33,050 bases of DNA, taken from positions 1-33,050 of IMG/VR virus record IMGVR_UViG_3300043420_000949, one strand, 5' to 3'. Source of the stretch: a virus. Both the position numbers and the translations under genes were made by a program. How positions within the stretch are numbered: the stretch's first letter is position 1; every line of letters begins with the position of its first letter. Positions 28,710 to 33,050 of the stretch are shown here, in pieces. Under the pieces are notes generated by a model. It did no database searches. It was not told where the DNA came from and saw only the letters and a program-made list of their open reading frames with translations.

Positions 28710-30266
28710 ATGGAACTAAATAAATCGCATTGGTCTACAAAAGATCAAAGAATCAATCTTTCCATGCCTATCAGCAAGGTAGATAAAGAGCGCAGAATCG
28801 TTTCTGGCTTTGCCACCTTGGATAATTTAGATCGTCAGGGCGACGTAGTTCCAGCAGAAGCAAGCAAAAAGGCTTTCGAAAGATTTCGTGGAAATGTCCG
28901 TGAAATGCATCAGCCTATTGCCGTTGGCAAGATAGTGTCCTTCAAGGAGGACAAATATTTTGATCCAGAAGACAAGAAGTTCTATAATGGCATTTATGTT
29001 TCTGCATATGTAAGCAAGGGAGCACAAGACACCTGGGAAAAAGTTCTTGATGGCACTCTTACAGGTTTCTCTATCGGTGGGGAAATTAATGATGCAGACG
29101 ATGTTTATGACGACGATATGAATAAGTCCTATCGTGTAATTAAGGATTATGATCTAAGCGAATTGTCTCTTGTTGACAATCCTGCTAATCAATTTGCCAA
29201 TGTGATTTCTATTGAAAAGGCCGCAGATGGAAACCACCTTCATGGATATCTTTCAAAGGCCACCATTGAGAATGTTTTTTGGTGTAAGGGTGACGACGTT
29301 ATTACAATGTCATTTAATGCAAATATTGCCTGCCCACAATGCGACAAGGCTATGGCAAACATTGGTTTTGTGGAAACAAATGATGGAGACAAAGCATCTG
29401 TAGTTAAGTCAATCATTTCTAAGGTAAAGAAATCAGAGATTCAAAAGGGAATCGAAGATGGCTCATTCGTAAAATTTGACGGTAATTATGGAAAAGTAGA
29501 TCAAATTATTTTGCACGGTGGAGCCAGACTTTCTTCTGAAGAAGTTGCTGTATTGGCAAAAGCAGATGATCCAGTTGTAATCATCAAAGTTTACTCAGAA
29601 AATAACGGTACAATAGTTCCTACAAACCGTCGCGTTATTAAAAATATTTCTTCATTAGAAAAGGTTAATGCGATAAGTAAATCAGAGGTAAAGGAGGTTA
29701 GCAAGATGGACTCAGACATTGTTGTAGTAGAAGAAATCGAAAAGAGCGCAGATTTTGAGGGCGCTGGCAGCGAAGATCAAATTAATCCAGAACCCACCGC
29801 ACTTCCCGTCGTAGAAGAAACTGTCAAAGCCGAACATGCAAATGGCGGCGGAATGATGGAAGAAGATGATGATGAAGATGAGGAAGAGGAAACGGTAGAG
29901 GCTGCCAAAGCAGAACAGCCAGAAGAAACTAAGGCAGAAGAGCCAGAAGTTGAAAAGGCTGAAGATTCAGAAACAGTTAAGATGATTAGCGAAATTAGCG
30001 AATCTCTCTCATCTGCGCTATCCACTCTTGCTGAAACAGTAAAGGCCCTTGATGCCAAGATTGAAGGCATTAACAAGTCCGTTGCTGGGGTAGCAAGCAA
30101 GGTGGAAGAAGTAGAAGAAAAGTTTGGAAAGCGCGTTGATGCTGTGGAAAAGGACACCGCTTTCCGTAAGTCTGCTGATCTTGGCGAGATCTTGCAGGAA
30201 GAACCAGTAATTGTGGAGAAATCCACATGGGGCGGTCGTTTCCTCACAAATGCCGACCTATTTTGA
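28710..30266 (+). CDS. Prohead protease fused to scaffold
   Basis: A 518-residue protein. Residues 10-170 are a U35/S78-type prohead protease: INLSMPISKVDKERRIVSGFATL, catalytic His in REMHQPIAVG (H67), nucleophile Ser in TLTGFSIGGE (S121), then DLSELSLVDNPAN. A middle region holds WCKGDDV and ACPQCDK (C192, C208, C211), possibly zinc-binding. From about 333 on the protein is acidic (a run of Asp/Glu near 385-400) then coiled coil (about 430-490), as expected for scaffold. It cleaves scaffold and capsid N-termini during maturation. An internal SD and in-frame ATG at 29706 may give a separate scaffold protein. Confidence 0.88.
   Translation: MELNKSHWSTKDQRINLSMPISKVDKERRIVSGFATLDNLDRQGDVVPAEASKKAFERFRGNVREMHQPIAVGKIVSFKEDKYFDPEDKKFYNGIYVSAYVSKGAQDTWEKVLDGTLTGFSIGGEINDADDVYDDDMNKSYRVIKDYDLSELSLVDNPANQFANVISIEKAADGNHLHGYLSKATIENVFWCKGDDVITMSFNANIACPQCDKAMANIGFVETNDGDKASVVKSIISKVKKSEIQKGIEDGSFVKFDGNYGKVDQIILHGGARLSSEEVAVLAKADDPVVIIKVYSENNGTIVPTNRRVIKNISSLEKVNAISKSEVKEVSKMDSDIVVVEEIEKSADFEGAGSEDQINPEPTALPVVEETVKAEHANGGGMMEEDDDEDEEEETVEAAKAEQPEETKAEEPEVEKAEDSETVKMISEISESLSSALSTLAETVKALDAKIEGINKSVAGVASKVEEVEEKFGKRVDAVEKDTAFRKSADLGEILQEEPVIVEKSTWGGRFLTNADLF
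29706..30266 (+). CDS. Probable internal-start scaffold protein
   Basis: Inside the protease gene, in the same frame, AAGGAGG (29691-29697) is followed after 8 nt by ATG (codon 333). Initiation here would give a 186-residue scaffold: MDSDIVVVEEIEKSAD, a Glu/Asp-rich stretch, a coiled coil (ISESLSSALSTLAETVKALD ... VASKVEEVEEKFGKRVDAVE), and a C-terminus TWGGRFLTNADLF likely to bind the capsid protein. This is the same logic as lambda C/Nu3, where protease-scaffold and free scaffold share a C-terminus. The SD is one of the strongest in the window, but no expression data exist. Confidence 0.55.
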   Translation: MDSDIVVVEEIEKSADFEGAGSEDQINPEPTALPVVEETVKAEHANGGGMMEEDDDEDEEEETVEAAKAEQPEETKAEEPEVEKAEDSETVKMISEISESLSSALSTLAETVKALDAKIEGINKSVAGVASKVEEVEEKFGKRVDAVEKDTAFRKSADLGEILQEEPVIVEKSTWGGRFLTNADLF

Positions 30267-30300
30267 TAAAAAGTAAAGAATACAGGAGGTGAAAGTCAAA

Positions 30301-31428
30301 ATGGCAGAAGAAATTGTAAAGAACCAGCCAAGCGAAAGCGGTGAATATGGTCACCCAAATGATGGCCTATTCCAGGGTCAGGGTGCCGTTGCCGCAGGCG
30401 GCATTGGTGGTGTTACTGATCCCGCTTCTGGAGTAGTTGGAAATATTCCAAACGCAGAATATGGATCAACAGCAGGACCAAACGCCGTCAACCCATCTGG
30501 TGTTCCTGGCGGTATCCTTAATCCTGAGCAGGCTCGTCGTTTCATCGACTATGTTTGGGATGCTACTGTTCTCGCTCAAGACGGTCGTAAAGTTACGATG
30601 CGTGCAAACACGATGGAACTTGAAAAGGTCAATGTCGGAGAGCGTGTTATTCGCGCTGCTTCACAGGCCCTTGGCGAGTACACCAACGCTGGAGCAACCT
30701 TCACAAAGGTAGAACTTACCACAAAGAAGATTCGTCTTGACTGGGAAGTTGCTACAGAAGCACTTGAAGATAACATCGAAGGTGCAGCCCTTGAGGATCA
30801 TCTAGTTCGCTTGATGACCAACGCTTTTGGTAATGATCTTGAAGATCTTGCCATTAATGGCAACGGAGGTGTAGATCCATTCCTCGGAATCATGGACGGT
30901 TTCGTCAATCAGGTAACAACTGGTGGCGATGCTCACGAAGCAGTCGTTGATATTTCTAACGGATGGACTCCACAGGTCATGCAGGAGATCGTTTACGCTC
31001 TCCCACGCAAGTACCGCGCCATTAAGAGCGGCCTTAAGTTCTATGCAGGCACCGATGTTTTCGCAAGCATCGTTGAGAAGAATGGCACACTTGCTGACGC
31101 AATCGCAGAAGCAGTTGCCCCATCACTCAGAGGCACCGATCAGTACACCAATGCTTACCTTGGTGGCGCTGGACAGACCTTTGGTGGTGCTCGTACCACG
31201 CGAGTTCTTGGCATCGACGTTCAGGAAGTGCCTTACTACCCAGCAGATTATGTGGATCTTACTTTCCCACAGAATCGCGTTTGGGGCTTCCAGCGTGACA
31301 TTACAGTCAACCGCGAATACAAGCCTAAGAAGGACACCATTGAGTACACAATCTTTGTACGCTTTGGTATCACTTGGGAAGAACTTGACGCAGTTGCATA
31401 CGCTGACAACAACCCATTCACTTCATGA
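30301..31428 (+). CDS. Major capsid protein, HK97 fold
   Basis: The 375-residue protein forms the icosahedral shell. After a Gly/Pro-rich N-terminal arm of about 70 residues (probably partly removed by the protease), it shows typical HK97-type features: GGILNPEQARRFIDYVWDATVLAQDGRKVTM (about 70-100), LEKVNVGERVIRAASQALGEYTNAGATFTKVEL, LDWEVATEALEDNIEG, and a C-terminal P-domain strand (VNREYKPKKDTIEYTIFVRFGITWEEL). AGGAGGTG upstream supports ATG 30301 rather than the upstream GTG at 30289. Codons are more G+C-rich and regular than in neighbours, as expected for a highly expressed gene. A terminator-like hairpin follows. Confidence 0.93.
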   Translation: MAEEIVKNQPSESGEYGHPNDGLFQGQGAVAAGGIGGVTDPASGVVGNIPNAEYGSTAGPNAVNPSGVPGGILNPEQARRFIDYVWDATVLAQDGRKVTMRANTMELEKVNVGERVIRAASQALGEYTNAGATFTKVELTTKKIRLDWEVATEALEDNIEGAALEDHLVRLMTNAFGNDLEDLAINGNGGVDPFLGIMDGFVNQVTTGGDAHEAVVDISNGWTPQVMQEIVYALPRKYRAIKSGLKFYAGTDVFASIVEKNGTLADAIAEAVAPSLRGTDQYTNAYLGGAGQTFGGARTTRVLGIDVQEVPYYPADYVDLTFPQNRVWGFQRDITVNREYKPKKDTIEYTIFVRFGITWEELDAVAYADNNPFTS

Positions 31429-31448
31429 TAATTTGAATGTGATGCCTT

Positions 31449-31474
31449 GGGAGGGAGCCTAAAAACTCCCTCCC
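31449..31474 (+). terminator. Intrinsic terminator after major capsid gene
   Basis: GGGAGGGAG (31449-31457) pairs with CTCCCTCCC (31466-31474), an 8-nt A-rich loop between, followed by TTT. It ends the capsid transcript before the next promoter 13 bp later. Confidence 0.75.
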
Positions 31475-31486
31475 TTTGGCATATTC

Positions 31487-31495
31487 TGATATAAT
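31487..31495 (+). promoter_or_regulatory. Extended -10 (TGATATAAT)
   Basis: TGATATAAT just after the capsid terminator; the leader to ATG 31520 contains AGGAAAGG as SD. Confidence 0.55.
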
Positions 31496-31519
31496 TGCAT
31501 TAACAGGAAAGGTATATTT

Positions 31520-31978
31520 ATGTCTGAAATAACAAAAGAAGAGCCAAAGAAGCCTAGAAAGCCAAGGGCTACAACAAAGGCTGCTGAAGAGACTAAGGTG
31601 ATCAAGGAAGTTAGCGTAACTTCACAACAGTCTACTGTTATTAATGAAGATGGTCAAAAGGTAATTGCTGGTTCTAATAAGCAGCCAAGCAGAAATCCAG
31701 TATCCAATCTTTCTGCAAAAGAAGATAGCGGTGCAATTGGATCTAAGGCTGCAGACAATGCATTGAGAACAGCAGCCAAGAATCAGGAGAAGAAGCCAGA
31801 AGAAAAGAAGGACGAAAAGGTCGCTCTTTGGTCTAACAAGAATGTTAGATGGACTGGTACTGGAACTCTTGTTAAGGGCTACAATATTGTATCCAAGGAG
31901 GCTGCCGAAAAGTGGCTAAAGAGAGAGGGTATTCGCAAGGCTACCCCTGAAGAAGTTGCCACATACTACGGCAAGTAA
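31520..31978 (+). CDS. Lys-rich head protein with C-terminal domain
   Basis: A 152-residue protein. The first about 100 residues are Lys/Glu/Pro-rich and probably disordered (EEPKKPRKPRATTKAAEE). The last about 50 (VALWSNKNVRWTGTGTLVKGYNIVSKEAAEKWLKREGIRKATPEEVATYYGK) form a compact domain I recognise from proteins encoded between capsid and connector genes in many phages, where it may bind capsid or DNA ends. Exact role unknown. It has its own promoter and SD. The next gene starts three bases after the stop, so the two are coupled. Confidence 0.72.
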   Translation: MSEITKEEPKKPRKPRATTKAAEETKVIKEVSVTSQQSTVINEDGQKVIAGSNKQPSRNPVSNLSAKEDSGAIGSKAADNALRTAAKNQEKKPEEKKDEKVALWSNKNVRWTGTGTLVKGYNIVSKEAAEKWLKREGIRKATPEEVATYYGK

Positions 31979-31981
31979 TAA

Positions 31982-32968
31982 ATGGAAATAACTAGAGAGC
32001 AGCCATTTCCGCTTACTTTTACACAAGAAGGCTTTGATGCAAGCAGCAATTATGCTGTTACCATAATGGACGATCACTCTAATGATCTTTCAGAAATTCC
32101 AGTAACTAGCGATTCTAGTGGAGCAATCTCTACCCCTCTTCCATCATATTATTCAAGATATGATGATGAATATCGTGTAGAAATATATGAGTCTTTGGGC
32201 ACCAATGAAGATGGTTCATCAATATTGGGAGATCTAGTATTTGTTGATACCCTTAGCATTTCCCGCCCATACTTTGATGTTACAACTCTTTCAGATGATG
32301 AAGATGAAATTGAAGAACTCAGACAATATGAATCAATTGCAAAATCTATCATAGACTCAATTACTGGCGGATTTCAATATAAGCGAGAAATGGTTGAAAC
32401 TGTAGGCTTGGGAAATGATTATCTTGCATTGCCATATAGACTAAACAAAATAGTCAAGGTAGTTGAAAACAATATAACTGTATTTAATTCTGAAGATGAA
32501 GAATTTACCAATCTTAAGGATTATTACATCACCCCAGATCACGGCGCTATTAGCATTCCTATGCCCTACATTCCTGGAGGATATAACAGACTTCAATCAA
32601 AGCCAGTAACTCCACAGATGCCTGCATCAGATTCATTTACTCTTTACAATACAAATGATTCTCCAAACATTATTCAAAATCTTGCAGGCTCACCATTTTT
32701 TCCATCTGGCTGGGATTACACGATAACAGCAGAAATTGGATGGCCCGTTATTCCAAATGACATTAAGTATTGCACAAGACTATTGATTAATGATCTAAAG
32801 TGCAACAACCTTCCATACATAAACGCCTACATTTCTGAATACAAGAGTGACCAGTTCTCATTGAAGATTGAAAAAGAAGCATTCATAAGAGATATGACTG
32901 GAAACAGAATTGTTGACAGAATTTTGTCTGCATATGTGAGGCCAATTTATCATATCGGAGTGCTGTAA
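31982..32968 (+). CDS. Head-tail connector protein
   Basis: A 328-residue protein. Residues about 1-95 are a beta-rich domain (ITREQPFPLTFTQEGFDASSNYAVTIMD). From about 110 it has the typical connector (gp6-like) start: LRQYESIAKSIIDSITGGFQYKREMVETVGLGNDYLALPYRLNKIVKV, and a C-terminal helical part (YCTRLLINDLKCNNLPYINAYISEYKSDQFSLKIEKEAF). It should bind the portal ring and close the capsid exit. The extra N-terminal domain is unusual relative to the short connectors of lambda-like phages. The stop overlaps the following start (TAATG). Confidence 0.8.
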   Translation: MEITREQPFPLTFTQEGFDASSNYAVTIMDDHSNDLSEIPVTSDSSGAISTPLPSYYSRYDDEYRVEIYESLGTNEDGSSILGDLVFVDTLSISRPYFDVTTLSDDEDEIEELRQYESIAKSIIDSITGGFQYKREMVETVGLGNDYLALPYRLNKIVKVVENNITVFNSEDEEFTNLKDYYITPDHGAISIPMPYIPGGYNRLQSKPVTPQMPASDSFTLYNTNDSPNIIQNLAGSPFFPSGWDYTITAEIGWPVIPNDIKYCTRLLINDLKCNNLPYINAYISEYKSDQFSLKIEKEAFIRDMTGNRIVDRILSAYVRPIYHIGVL

Positions 32969-33050
32969 TGGGAATTTTTGACACTACCTGCACAGATATA
33001 TTTTTCCCTATGAAGTGCGATATTTACTATGCAACTGAAGATCAAGATAA
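32968..33050 (+). CDS. Start of next head-tail gene (partial)
   Basis: An ORF beginning MGIFDTTCTDIFFPMKCDIY runs off the right end of the window. It is coupled to the connector (TAATG). By position it should be a neck or head-completion protein, but too little is present to name it. Confidence 0.6.
   Translation, partial: MGIFDTTCTDIFFPMKCDIYYATEDQD

Noticed and set aside
29777-30247. Long antisense ORF (156 residues, Ser-rich) opposite the scaffold
   Set aside because: It is the mirror of an acidic, repetitive coding region and lacks an SD; the sense strand has a clear scaffold protein.
1-33050. tRNA genes
   Set aside because: I noticed no cloverleaf-like segment with a T-loop GTTCRANNC in the intergenic spaces, which are mostly below 200 bp; a covariance search was not possible.

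Overview
This window is a stretch of a double-stranded DNA tailed phage genome (Caudoviricetes). It has an HK97-type portal, prohead protease and capsid, a long tail-fibre region, a holin-like lysis group, a flavin-dependent thymidylate synthase (ThyX) and a B12-dependent ribonucleotide reductase. No integrase, repressor, rRNA, tRNA, CRISPR array or housekeeping gene was seen. From about 900 onward the DNA is A+T-rich with good Shine-Dalgarno (SD) sites. The r1t-like holin, several tail domains familiar from actinophages, and many genes whose ATG lies 6-7 nt after a -10 box (leaderless style) fit an actinobacterial host, perhaps a freshwater lineage. The host is inference only.

Layout. 1-870 is strikingly G+C-rich (43 of 60 bases in line 481-540, against 16 of 60 in line 961-1020). 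It carries a two-gene minus-strand unit (small protein, HNH endonuclease) with iterated motifs around it; it is either a transferred island or an assembly junction. 944-2453 holds a Cys-rich small protein and four membrane or coiled-coil proteins, including an r1t-like holin. 2389-3403 (minus) is ThyX followed by a second HNH gene, driven by a textbook sigma-70 promoter. 3599-20897 is a 17-kb tail-fibre and baseplate-accessory region. It is interrupted at 14408-18148 by a carbohydrate cassette: two glycosyltransferases, a sulfotransferase, an extended-SDR epimerase and one small protein. 20977-22923 is the class II RNR with its own promoter and a following hairpin. 22983-26618 is a giant LamG-like tail protein. 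26637-33050 is the head module: small protein, portal, protease with internal scaffold start, major capsid, head protein, connector, and the start of the next gene.

Most notable. Five adjacent tail genes (7745-14376) contain degenerate Asp-box repeats numbering exactly 7, 14, 7, 7 and 7, as expected for one or two seven-bladed beta-propellers per protein. In two of them the propeller appears to sit inside a common phage beta-sandwich domain. The last gene still shows near-identical 120-bp DNA repeats. This looks like an actively recombining receptor-binding array. A second genome-wide feature is a recurring extended -10 element (TGnTAnAAT) in front of nearly every transcription unit. Eight genes appear leaderless or nearly so, and four promoters contain the stop codon of the preceding gene.

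Working together, the holin group serves lysis, ThyX and NrdJ supply dTMP and dNTPs, the glycan cassette probably modifies virion or host-surface sugars, and the tail array recognises the host.
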